Shown one piece after another: positions 1-8,457 of a stretch of DNA of 64,000 nt; within the stretch, counting starts at the first letter, position 1, and each line of letters opens with the position of its first letter. Made by a program: the position numbers and the translations under genes. The stretch spans positions 160,633-224,632 of the forward strand of contig CAVOXF010000001.1 in NCBI GenBank assembly GCA_963700375.1. The letters run 5' to 3'. A model generated the notes under the pieces. That model did no database searches. It was not told the DNA's origin and saw only the letters and a program-made list of their open reading frames with translations. This stretch comes from JAHEEL01 sp963700375. Lineage in GTDB: Bacteria > Actinomycetota > Acidimicrobiia > Spongiisociales > UBA5794.

Positions 1-1465
1 TGGTGCGGCCTCATCGCTACTCGCGAGTTCGAGGTGCTGGGACGAGCGAATCGCGATCTGGTCGAGACTCAGCGTGGTCACACGCGCCAGCGGCCATCTC
101 GATGGCGAGCGGCAGCCCCTCGAGAACGCGGCAGATTTCCGCGATGTCACTCTGGACACGGTCGGTCACGGTGAAGGTCCGATCGATCTGTGTCGATCGC
201 TCTACGAAGAGCTGCTCGGCGTCGGACGCTCCGAACACGCCGACCGGCAGACTCATCGGAGGCACCACGTACCGCACCTCACCCGATGCATGGAGCGCTC
301 CGCGACTGGTTGCGAGCACGGTCAAGCCCTCCGCTCGCTCGAGGAGGCCAGTCGCCAGGACTGCGACGTCGTCGACGAGATGCTCGCAATTGTCGAAGAC
401 CAGGAGGCCGTGCCGCGGGGCGAGGAACCGACCAAGGAGCGCCACAGTTTCGACACCCGGCTGTTCCGCAAGACCAAGCACCTCAGCCGTCTTCGTCGCG
501 ACACTTCCGCCCGGAGCGAGTGCTGCAAGGTCGACCCACCAAACACCGTCGGGGAAGCGATCCAGAATCCCATGTGCCACCTGCCTCGCGAGCCGGGTCT
601 TCCCGACGCCACCCACTCCCACAAGCGTCACGAGCCGATCGACATCGACAAGCTTGCTCACTTCGGCCATCTCACGGCGCCGGCCCACGAACGAGGACAC
701 GAACGCCGGAAGGTTCGTCGGCGGGCGGAGATCGAGCCTCGAGTCCTGCACGAGGATTCGGTCCTCGAGCGTTCTCGTCTCGGCTGAAGGGTCGATTCCA
801 AGTTCCTCGATGAGCGTCTTGCGAAGGTTCCAGCCGGCTCGGAGGGCCTCTGCCTGCCGGTCACTCCGGTACAACCCCAGCATCAGCGCCCGATGGAGTC
901 GCTCACGCAAGGGGTACTGACGGACCAACCCTTCCAGCTCGGGCAACACATTGTCATGGTGTCCGAGAGCAAGCTCCGCCTCCATAAGGAGTTCGGTCGA
1001 CTGCATCTTCGTTTCGTCGAGTTCGAGTGAGCGCCGCTCGAGCAGCGGAGCATCGTCGCAGAGATTGCCGAACGGCCGCCCGCGCCAGAGTTGGGAGCTC
1101 TGATGAAGCAGTGTCGAGACCCGCACCGGGTCTGTGGGGAACAACGCGCGGGCGTCGCTGAGCGCTTGGCCGAACTCGACCGCATCGATCGAGTCACCGT
1201 TCAGATTGATCCGATAGTGCTGCCCGTCGGAGACGACTCGATCGCCGAGGGCCTTCTTGAGATTGGATAGGTACGTCCGAACGACGTGCGGAGCAGTACC
1301 CGGTGGGGTTTCGCCCCACACCTCGTCGATGAGCCGATCGACGCTGACGGCCTCCGGCGCGGCAGCGAGGAGGATGGCGAGGACGCGTTGCTGCCGGGGT
1401 CCGCCGAGATCGACCTCGGCACCACCATCCACGGCCCTCAGCGGGCCAAGAATCTCGAACCGCAT
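1..1465 (-). CDS. SARP/AfsR-type regulator with NB-ARC ATPase domain (3' end off window, frameshift)
   Basis: This encodes a transcriptional activator of the SARP/AfsR class. The start at 1465 (MRFEILGPL) is preceded by a GGAAGG ribosome site. Residues 1-95 form an OmpR-like winged helix, about 100-245 a bacterial transcriptional activation (BTAD) domain, and from about 255 an NB-ARC/STAND ATPase with Walker A GVGGVGKT and Walker B LLVFDNCEHL. After LPLAIEMAA the frame runs into a stop at 17-19, but skipping one base at 87-88 restores a typical continuation (ARVTTLSLDQIA) that stays open to the window edge. There is therefore an apparent +1 indel, either a real pseudogene or a sequencing error. 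It is divergent from two small secreted-protein genes and may control them (inference). Confidence 0.85.
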
Positions 1466-1490
1466 GTGACGATCGCCTTCCGATCCATCG

Positions 1491-1508
1491 TACCGGATTG
1501 ATACCGGT
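1491..1508. promoter_or_regulatory. Candidate SARP operator: heptamer direct repeat with 11-bp period
   Basis: TACCGGA and TACCGGT are separated by 4 bp (11-bp period) in the intergenic region between the SARP gene and the divergent secreted-protein gene. Heptamer repeats with 11-bp spacing are the known binding architecture of SARP proteins. Binding is inferred. Confidence 0.4.
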
Positions 1509-1580
1509 CGTCGGTGGGGCCGTTTGGACCGTTTCTGGATCGTCCTCGCGGATGATGAGCGGAACAGAAAGGAGGCCATC

Positions 1581-2105
1581 ATGCTCAAACGATGGTCGAT
1601 CGGCTCGGTGGTGATCGCTCTCGTGATCCTGATGGCGGTGCCGGCCGCCTCGGCGGGCAGACACGGCACCGACCGCCCGTTCAAGGCATCGTTTGCCGGC
1701 GAAGTTCACTGGGAGACGCCCGGCGCATTCGAGTCCGATTGCACCTTGGTCACCACGGTCACCGATGCCTTCGGCAAGGCGACGCACATGGGTCGAACCG
1801 CGTTGATGAGCTCCCACTGTCCCTGGAAGGACAGCGAGCACGAGCCCTACGACGGGCGACTTACCCTCACCGCCGCGAACGGGGACAGACTCTACGGCGT
1901 CTACGACTACCCGGCTATCGATGAAGGTGACCCGGTCATCTTCAACGGCGGCACCGGCCGATTCAAGAACGCCACCGGCCAAGCCACGTGGGTCTACGAC
2001 GTTGAACTCACGTTCCGAGACGATTGTGACCCCGATACTGATCCGATCATGTGTCTGACGAACAGTCCGTGGACCGCAACACTGACCGGAACCATCAGCT
2101 ACTGA
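1581..2105 (+). CDS. Small secreted protein, first of two tandem paralogues
   Basis: A 174-residue protein of unknown function. The ATG at 1581 follows a strong AAAGGAGG site. Residues 1-25 form a Sec signal peptide (MLKRWSIG, hydrophobic core, cleavage near ASAG). The mature part is rich in Asp and Thr and has paired cysteines, including those in FRDDCDPDTDPIMCLTNS. The next gene (2213-2716) is a clear paralogue with a nearly identical C-terminus. It is likely extracellular. No catalytic motif is recognisable and I assign no function. Confidence 0.8.
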   Translation: MLKRWSIGSVVIALVILMAVPAASAGRHGTDRPFKASFAGEVHWETPGAFESDCTLVTTVTDAFGKATHMGRTALMSSHCPWKDSEHEPYDGRLTLTAANGDRLYGVYDYPAIDEGDPVIFNGGTGRFKNATGQATWVYDVELTFRDDCDPDTDPIMCLTNSPWTATLTGTISY

Positions 2106-2132
2106 GACAGCGTCGTTGCGTTTAGCGTCGCC

Positions 2133-2149
2133 GTGGGCGGCCGGCCCAC
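2133..2149 (+). terminator. Short hairpin after first secreted gene
   Basis: GTGGGC, five-base loop, GCCCAC lies 27 nt after the stop. There is no T-tract, so termination is uncertain. Confidence 0.35.
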
Positions 2150-2212
2150 ACCGAGTTGGGAGCGGTCACACGCATGCTGCTAGGAACTCGGACGAACAGA
2201 AGGGAAGCCATC

Positions 2213-2716
2213 ATGCTGAGAAGATGGATGGTTGGCGCGACTGCAGTCGGACTCCTCACGCTGACGATGCTTGGCGCTTCGTCGTGCAGTAGTGGAGCGA
2301 CCGATCACCCGATGGATGCATCGTTCACCGGCGAAGTCCAATGGGGAGCGACCGATCAGTGTCAGGTGGTCACGACGATGACCGAAGCCACCGGCGAGGA
2401 CCCGAACCTCGGGTCAATCACCACGACCTGGGCGCACTGCCCCGAAGACGACGTCGTTGACGACGGACGGGTGACCATCACCGATAGCGACGGCGACGAG
2501 CTCTACGGAACCTATGACTACCCGGAGATCGACAACGGATCACCGATCACGTTTGACGGAGGAACCGGTCGCTTCGCAGAGGCCACCGGAGCCGCAACAG
2601 TGGTCTACGACGTTGAACTCACGTTCCGCGACGATTGTGACCCCGACACTGACCCGCTCATGTGTCTGACCAACAGTCCGTGGACCGCAACGCTGACCGG
2701 CACCGTCAACTACTAA
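2213..2716 (+). CDS. Small secreted protein or lipoprotein, second tandem paralogue
   Basis: A 167-residue paralogue of the preceding gene. The ATG at 2213 follows AGAAGGGAAGCC, a leader also conserved upstream of the first copy. The N-terminus has a hydrophobic stretch ending LGASSCSSG, so it may be a lipoprotein, although the lipobox is not canonical. The last 40 residues (VYDVELTFRDDC onwards) match the first paralogue almost exactly, including at DNA level, while the middle differs. This suggests a tandem duplication with a 3' end under strong constraint or homogenised by gene conversion. Function unknown. Confidence 0.8.
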   Translation: MLRRWMVGATAVGLLTLTMLGASSCSSGATDHPMDASFTGEVQWGATDQCQVVTTMTEATGEDPNLGSITTTWAHCPEDDVVDDGRVTITDSDGDELYGTYDYPEIDNGSPITFDGGTGRFAEATGAATVVYDVELTFRDDCDPDTDPLMCLTNSPWTATLTGTVNY

Positions 2717-2768
2717 TCACAAACCGTCCCGCGGCCGACGATCGCCTCGGGAATCGGAGGACCGCTCT

Positions 2769-2783
2769 CGCCGGTCACCGGCG
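2769..2783. terminator. Bidirectional hairpin between convergent genes
   Basis: CGCCGGT, C, ACCGGCG forms a perfect 7-bp stem followed on the plus strand by a G-run and TTT. It sits between the secreted-protein gene and the convergent TMEM175-like gene. Confidence 0.5.
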
Positions 2784-2797
2784 GGGGCGGTTTCTCG

Positions 2798-3466
2798 TCA
2801 GCCCAGGTCGTCTGCCACGCCCTTGCTTCTCGGGTCCGCATTGATCAGGGCGACCGCCGCGAAGTAGAGCAAGGGGATCGAGAAATACAGGATCAGGCTG
2901 AGCGTGGTCGACCAGTTCGCAGCCACCATCGCCAGCACGTACACCGCGATCGGCGCCGACGTGGTGATGCCGATCAGCTGGCGAGATTCCTTCGAAGATT
3001 TCTGCCACAGCAGGCCCGGATGGGTCTGGAAGTAGGCGTTGAGACCGATGCGCAGGAGTGAGGCAGCGATGAGAACCACGCCGTACAAGTGAAGCGCCAC
3101 CGGTTCTGTCGAGTACTCGCCGAGGGTCGAGGATGCGAACGGCACGAGCGAGAGAGACAGCAGGAAGAGGAGGTTGAGCCAGATCGCGTTGTGATCGATG
3201 TACCGGACCTGGCTGAACGTCTGCCGATGGAGAGTCCAGAACATCCCGACCAGGAGGAAGCTGATCACGAACGATACGAACGTCGGACGCACCTCGGTCA
3301 GCGAGTCCGCAAGCGATTGCCCGGATCCCAACTCGGGGACCTTGATGTCGAGCACAAGGATCGTGATGATGATCGCGATCACACCGTCGGTCAGAACGAC
3401 CAATCGATCGGGATCGGCGTTGCGCTGCTCCGCCGGAGTCAGGTCTGTGGTGGTGTTCTTGCTCAT
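2798..3466 (-). CDS. TMEM175-family (DUF1211) integral membrane protein
   Basis: A 222-residue membrane protein of the TMEM175/DUF1211 family, whose studied members are potassium-permeable channels without a classical P-loop. The first helix carries LTDGVIAIIIT, the family's FSDGVxAIxxT signature, with Leu-Thr in place of Phe-Ser. WTLHRQTF in the third helix and HNAIWLNLLFLL are also family features. About six transmembrane segments are visible, matching one bacterial TMEM175 repeat. It is a stand-alone gene, convergent with the secreted protein. Ion selectivity is inferred from the family. Confidence 0.8.
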   Translation of the reverse strand: MSKNTTTDLTPAEQRNADPDRLVVLTDGVIAIIITILVLDIKVPELGSGQSLADSLTEVRPTFVSFVISFLLVGMFWTLHRQTFSQVRYIDHNAIWLNLLFLLSLSLVPFASSTLGEYSTEPVALHLYGVVLIAASLLRIGLNAYFQTHPGLLWQKSSKESRQLIGITTSAPIAVYVLAMVAANWSTTLSLILYFSIPLLYFAAVALINADPRSKGVADDLG

Positions 3467-3579
3467 CAGCGCAGAATAGTGAGGCTCGAACCAGTGGCCC
3501 GAATTGGGGAGATTCAGCTACGAGCTGCGGGCGTGTACTCATTTCCCCCGACTCCGTGCGGGAGGTGAAGACGGTCGAC

Positions 3580-4155
3580 CTACTCCGACATCTCGTAGGC
3601 GTCGCGTTGGGCGTAGACGTGGTCTTGCCAGATCCTCGCGGCTCGCTCGTCGTCGCGGACGGGGCGGCGGACCATGGCCAGGCAGAATTCGCTCTGCTCT
3701 TCGGTGGTCCCCGCGCGTCCGTTCAGCTCGACGGCGAAGCGCGAGAAGTCCCGCACCGCCACATCAAAGATCTGGCCAACGAGGTCGTTCGCAATGTCGT
3801 AGATCTCGGCGTTCTCCAGGACCAACTGGCAGTAGACCACAAGCGTGAAGAGCTCACCGACCGCAAGGAGCCAGTCCGTGTCCCGCGTCTGCTCCTCGGT
3901 CGGCGTCGCCTCGATCAGCATGGCTTTGAGGACCTCGGCCTGCTCGGCGAACACCTTCACGTTTGGCAGATCGCAGCGCTCAAAGACGGTGGCGTAATCG
4001 TGGAATCGAATCTTGCCGAGCCCTCGGGTCGGTCCCTGGTCGAACAGGAAGTCGTCGTTGACCGGCTCGTCGCGTCGGCCGACTTCGGGTAGGTCGATCG
4101 GCCGGAAGAAGTAGTTCTCCATGAACTTGACGATGAGCGCGATGTTGACGTGCAC
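3580..4155 (-). pseudogene. Acyl-CoA dehydrogenase, C-terminal part after frameshift
   Basis: C-terminal about 190 residues of the acyl-CoA dehydrogenase encoded at 4187-5278, in another frame. The frame is open upstream of the GTG at 4155, reading RDIRALPKLEGTVHVNIALI, which is the natural continuation of YFDMAT in the upstream piece. Removing one C near 4192 joins the two into a protein of about 565 residues. If the indel is real the encoded enzyme lacks its C-terminal helical domain. If it is a sequencing error the gene is 3580-5278. Confidence 0.75.
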
Positions 4156-4186
4156 CGTCCCCTCGAGTTTCGGAAGCGCCCGAATG

Positions 4187-5278
4187 TCACGGCGTGGCCA
4201 TGTCGAAGTAGGTGTCCTCTTCGAAACCCTTAGCCGCGATCACGTCCCAGAGGTGGTTGATCACGTCCTCACCTTGGGTCGTCACCTTCATCTTGACCAC
4301 CGGGTTGTACAGCAGATACCTACGGTCCTCCGGTGAGGCCACTCGCATGTAGTCGGCCGCCCGCAGCGCCACCAGCTTCATCGCCACCAGTCGGGCGTAT
4401 GCATCGGTGAAGAGTCGCCGGACGTGCGGGAAGTCGGTCACCGCCATCCCATAGAGGTGCCGATGCGCGGCGTGGGGCACGGCTTCGTAGAAGGCGTGCG
4501 TGCAGATTCCGATCGAACCCCACCCCAGATTGAACTTCCCGATGTTCACGGTGTTGAGCGCGGCATCCCACGCCTCGTCGCCGCGCGAGAGGATGTCCGT
4601 GTCCGTGATCGGGTAGTCGTCCAGTTCGTACTCGGACACGAAGTTCTGGCTGTGCACCACGTTCTTCACGGCGCGGTACGCCGGGTGCTGCGAGTCGACG
4701 ACGAAAAAACAGTACTCGCCCGTGTCGCTCATCTTGCCGAACGTAGAGACGAGCGCCGCCTGGTTTCCGTTGCCGATGTAGTACTTCCTGCCGTTGGCCC
4801 GGTAGGTGCCATCGCCAACTGGTGTCAATTCCATCTCGGTGGAGTACAGGTCGGCGCCGTGCTCCTTTTCGGAGAGGCCAAAGGCGAAGATCGCGCCATC
4901 CTGAAGCAGTGCCGCCGTCTTCTGCTTCACCGCCTCGTTGTCGCTCATCCAGATCGGACCGAGTCCGAGGACCGTCACCTGCCAGGAGTACCAGTACGGC
5001 AGACCGTAGAACCCGAGGATCTCTGCGAATTCGCAGATGCGCCACACGTCCCAGCGTGAGTCGGCTGCGCCGTATCCCGCCGGGGTGCACATCGTGGCGA
5101 AGATCCCCTCGCTCGCTACGAAGTCGAGAAAGTCCTGATACCAGACCGCGCCATGGTCATCGTCCTTGAGACGCCGCTTCCCCTTCGCCTCGAAGAACTC
5201 GATGGTCTTTCGCATCACCTCGTCAGATCGGTCATCGGCGTAGGTCCGATCACGGCGCTGCGGGTGAAGGAGGATCAT
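4187..5278 (-). pseudogene. Acyl-CoA dehydrogenase, N-terminal part (frameshifted near 4192)
   Basis: The start at 5278 (MILLHPQRR) opens an FAD-dependent acyl-CoA dehydrogenase of the long (about 560 residue) type. It shows the FAD/substrate motif FAFGLSEKEHGADLYSTEMEL, a glycine-rich beta domain (YRANGRKYYIGNG) and helical segments through NHLWDVIAAKGFEEDTYFDMAT. The frame then stops at 4187-4189, and the conserved continuation is found one frame over in 3580-4155. These enzymes oxidise acyl-CoA to enoyl-CoA and pass electrons to ETF. The physiological substrate cannot be told. The apparent +1 insertion lies in a CGCC context. Confidence 0.85.
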
Positions 5279-5415
5279 GTCCTAGCTCCTGTCGTGTCCG
5301 GCTCACGGTACCCGATGCCCTACGGATCGAGCGACCCTGCGGCCGAGGATAGACGGCGGCGCCGTGACCCTCGCCGGCCGTTCTCATGTCCGTTGCGGGT
5401 TCCTAGGGTTTGACG

Positions 5416-5904
5416 ATGAAACGCACACGGCCAGGACCGGAACAGGAATCAGTGTGGGACTACCCCCGACCTCCGCGGATCGAACCGGAGACCCGAACGG
5501 TTCGGATCATCTTGGGTGGCGAGACGATCGCGGCTACGAATCATGCGCTCCGGGTGCTCGAGACCAGCCATCCGCCCGGTATCTACGTTCCCTCCGAAGC
5601 GTTCGCACCCGGGTCGATCGAGCCCAATCCGCAGCAGACGGTCTGTGAATGGAAAGGATCCGCGGTGTACTGGGATCTCAGCGGGGGAGGCGCAACGAGC
5701 AGGGCCGCAGCCTGGAGCTATCCCGAACCGCGGCCCGGATTCGAGTCGATCGCCGGATACGTCTCGGTCTATCCCGGGCGAGTCGACGCCTGCTACCTCG
5801 GCGACGAGGTGGTCCGAGCTCAGGAAGGAACCTTCTACGGCGGCTGGATCACCGACGACATCGTCGGTCCGTTCAAGGGAGGCGCCGGAACCACGGGCTG
5901 GTAG
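5416..5904 (+). CDS. DUF427 domain protein
   Basis: A 162-residue cytoplasmic protein of the DUF427 family. It has the family core: RIILGGETIAAT, then RVLETSHPPGIYVPSEAF, CEWKGSAVYWDL and the C-terminal AWSYPEP..FESIAGYVSVYPGRVDACYLGDEVV. The ATG at 5416 is preceded by AGGG at 5405-5408; a TTG at 5410 is less likely. DUF427 proteins are widespread in actinobacteria but have no established reaction. The gene stands alone, divergent from the acyl-CoA dehydrogenase. Confidence 0.85.
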   Translation: MKRTRPGPEQESVWDYPRPPRIEPETRTVRIILGGETIAATNHALRVLETSHPPGIYVPSEAFAPGSIEPNPQQTVCEWKGSAVYWDLSGGGATSRAAAWSYPEPRPGFESIAGYVSVYPGRVDACYLGDEVVRAQEGTFYGGWITDDIVGPFKGGAGTTGW

Positions 5905-6090
5905 CCGAACCGCCCCGCCGGGCAGGAGATCCCGCCGTTCTCGTGGCGGCGTCCGGCCGTGCGGGCGAGGTGCTGGATTCGTCGCCGGAGACGACCGCCT
6001 CAGCGACATCATCGACTCCGTCTGGCGACGGGAACCGTCTGGACCGCCGTCTCAGACGGGCTGACGACGGCGCGGCCGGCAACGGCCGGC

Positions 6091-6210
6091 AGCCGTTCTG
6101 TGGGCTGTCGGCGTCACATACGATGCGGAGAACCCTGGGTTCGCAGCGTCAGCCGTTCTGTGGGCTGTCGGCGTCACATACGATGCGGAGAACCCTGGGT
6201 TCGCAGCGTC
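6091..6210. repeat. Two exact 60-bp tandem repeats
   Basis: Positions 6091-6150 and 6151-6210 are identical, and a partial third unit (AGCCG) follows. Each unit contains GCGTCACATACGA and a hairpin TGCG-GAGAACCCTGGGTT-CGCA (6124-6145 and 6184-6205). The second unit ends exactly in the stop codon of the minus-strand aminotransferase gene. A diverged relative occurs at 23910-23950. The remainder of the 5905-6208 gap holds nothing else recognisable. Confidence 0.9.
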
Positions 6211-8440
6211 AGCCGGCGACGGCGGTCAGGGCCTGATCCAGCACCGCGACCAGACGATCGGCGTCTTTCGTGCCGAACACCATCGGCGGTTTGATCTTGA
6301 TGACGTTCGCAAACGGACCGTCGGTACTCAGCAGAACGCCCTGGGTCTTCGCGTGTTCGACGACGGCTCGCGCACGGGCGGGCGCAGGCTGCTTCGATGC
6401 ACGATCAACGACCAACTCGACACCCAGATACAGGCCGGCGCCGCGTACGTCGCCGATACCGTCGTGCCGCCCCGCGAGAGCCTTCAGAGACTCGAGGAGG
6501 TAGTCGCCGAGCACAGCGCCGTGGTGGACCACGTTGAGGCGGTCCATCTCGGCAAACACGGCGTTCCCCACCGCAACCGAAACCGGATTGCCACCGAACG
6601 TGTTGAAGTACTCCATCCCGTTGTCGAATTGCCCGGCGATCGAGCGTGTGGTGACCACGGCTGCGAGCGGGTGTCCGTTCCCCGCCGGCTTGCCCATCGT
6701 GACGACGTCCGGCTCGAGGCCGTAGCGCTGGAAGGACCAGCAGATTCCGGTTCGACCGAAGCCGGTCTGCACCTCGTCGGCGATCACCAGTCCTCCTCTG
6801 GCCCGCACCGCTTCGTACGCCGCGTCGAGGACGTCGGGAGCCGGGATCACCTGGCCACCGCAGCCGGGGAGCGTCTCGGCGATCAGACCGGCGGGCTCGG
6901 TGCCTTCGAGAATCGCGTCGGCCAGCCCCCGGTAGCGCTCGGCGGCACCGGCGCCACCGAATTCCGGAACGCGATAGGGGTCCGGCGACGGGAGCACGTG
7001 CACCCAGTCGGCCTGGCCTCGTCCACCCGGTGCGTTGAACTTGTACGGGCTCACGTCGATCAGCGTCGAGGTGTTGCCGTGGTAGCCGTGATCCAGACAC
7101 ACGATGTCGCGCCGCCCGGTTGCGGTGCGGACGAGGCGAATCGCCAGCTCGTTGGCTTCGCTCCCGGAGTTGACGAGGAATACGCGGTCGAGGTGGCCGG
7201 GAAGCGTCGCGAGCAGCCGCTCCGCATAGCGGAAGATGTCGGCGTGCAAGTAGCGGGTGTTCGTGTTGAGAACACGCATCTGATCGGCGGCCGCAGCCGC
7301 GACGACCCGATTGCCGTGCCCCACATGGGACACGTTGTTCACGCAGTCCAGGTAGCGCCGCCCGCGCTCGTCGTAGAGAAACGCCCCGGATCCACGGACG
7401 ATGTTGAGCGGTTCGGCGTAGCTGAGGCCGAGTGACGGACCCAGGATCGAACGCTGGTCGAGCAGATCGGCGGTGACGCGGCCCGGCTCTCGGGGGTAGC
7501 CCGCTGCCGTGGTGAGTTCTGCGGCGATGCCGTCAACGTCGCCGAGCATGAGGCGCTCCAGGAGGTCCCACGCCATGTCCTCCGTGAGCATGTGGTGCGG
7601 GTTGGATCCTCCGCGAGCGGCAGAAACGGTGACAGACGTTGCGAGGCGAGCGAGGATGAAGTCGAGGATCACGTCGGCCTCGACCTCTTCGATGGGTGCA
7701 ACCGACCGGTACCCGACGATCACGTCCGCGGCCACCGAGACAGGATCGTCCTGGTCGAGCATGGCGTACGTGCTCGCGATGGCGAGGTCCGCCACACGCA
7801 CCGTGTGGACCGCGTCACCGAAGTCGATGACACCGGCGACGACACCGTCCCGAACGATGAGGTGCTCGTCGTTCAGATCATTGTGAAGGACCTGCCTCGG
7901 CAACGCGCCGTAGTTGATGCCGGCGATGCGGAGCAGCACACCATCGATCAGTCTGCGGCGGAGCGGGTCCGTAACCATGCTCGCTCGCTCGCCGACGATT
8001 CGGACCGCGTCGGTGATATCCCAGAGGAATCGGTCGGGACGGGGCCCCGATGCCAGGTCTGCAAGCGCGTTCACGACCGTACCGGCGACGACACCGATCT
8101 GGCCGGCAAGCTCGGCGGGCCGACTCAACTCGCTGAACGGCGTTCCTTCGACCCACGTGTAGAGGTGCACGAATCGCCCATCATCGAGTGTGGCCCATGA
8201 ATCGCCGTCGAGCGTCTGAACGACTTGCGGGGTGTCGATCGGGCAATCACCCAATGCGGTGATCGCTGACTGCCGAAAGGAGAGCATCGCCGGATCCTGA
8301 TTCGACGGTGAGATGCGGAGCAGATAGGAGCGGCCGTCGGTGCCAACGAGCCTCCGGTTGTCGTCGATCTCCCCCGGCAGCGGGGTGCTCTCACCGCGTA
8401 TTCCGAAGACCGTCTCGGTCAGCTGTTCATAGCCGTTCAT
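6209..8440 (-). CDS. Fusion of APH-type kinase and class III PLP aminotransferase/phospholyase
   Basis: A 743-residue two-domain protein. Residues 1-310 are an aminoglycoside-phosphotransferase/choline-kinase-like fold with the catalytic loop VLHNDLNDEHLIV and the metal-binding VIDFGDAV. Residues from about 330 are a class III PLP enzyme with NSGSEANELAIRL, DHGYHGNT, IADEVQTGFGR and the Schiff-base lysine in VTMGKPAGNGHPLAAV. The second half is closest to the ethanolamine-phosphate/phosphohydroxylysine phospholyase group. A kinase joined to such a lyase would phosphorylate an amino alcohol and then eliminate phosphate (inference). The start MNGYEQ at 8440 lies 17 nt after modC, so it may be cotranscribed with modABC. 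Confidence 0.85.
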   Translation of the reverse strand: MNGYEQLTETVFGIRGESTPLPGEIDDNRRLVGTDGRSYLLRISPSNQDPAMLSFRQSAITALGDCPIDTPQVVQTLDGDSWATLDDGRFVHLYTWVEGTPFSELSRPAELAGQIGVVAGTVVNALADLASGPRPDRFLWDITDAVRIVGERASMVTDPLRRRLIDGVLLRIAGINYGALPRQVLHNDLNDEHLIVRDGVVAGVIDFGDAVHTVRVADLAIASTYAMLDQDDPVSVAADVIVGYRSVAPIEEVEADVILDFILARLATSVTVSAARGGSNPHHMLTEDMAWDLLERLMLGDVDGIAAELTTAAGYPREPGRVTADLLDQRSILGPSLGLSYAEPLNIVRGSGAFLYDERGRRYLDCVNNVSHVGHGNRVVAAAAADQMRVLNTNTRYLHADIFRYAERLLATLPGHLDRVFLVNSGSEANELAIRLVRTATGRRDIVCLDHGYHGNTSTLIDVSPYKFNAPGGRGQADWVHVLPSPDPYRVPEFGGAGAAERYRGLADAILEGTEPAGLIAETLPGCGGQVIPAPDVLDAAYEAVRARGGLVIADEVQTGFGRTGICWSFQRYGLEPDVVTMGKPAGNGHPLAAVVTTRSIAGQFDNGMEYFNTFGGNPVSVAVGNAVFAEMDRLNVVHHGAVLGDYLLESLKALAGRHDGIGDVRGAGLYLGVELVVDRASKQPAPARARAVVEHAKTQGVLLSTDGPFANVIKIKPPMVFGTKDADRLVAVLDQALTAVAG

Positions 8441-8457
8441 GGTGGGGCCGGACGCTA

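Noticed and set aside
6091..6210. Possible CRISPR array
   Set aside because: There are only two full units, adjacent with no unique spacers, and no cas genes in the window.
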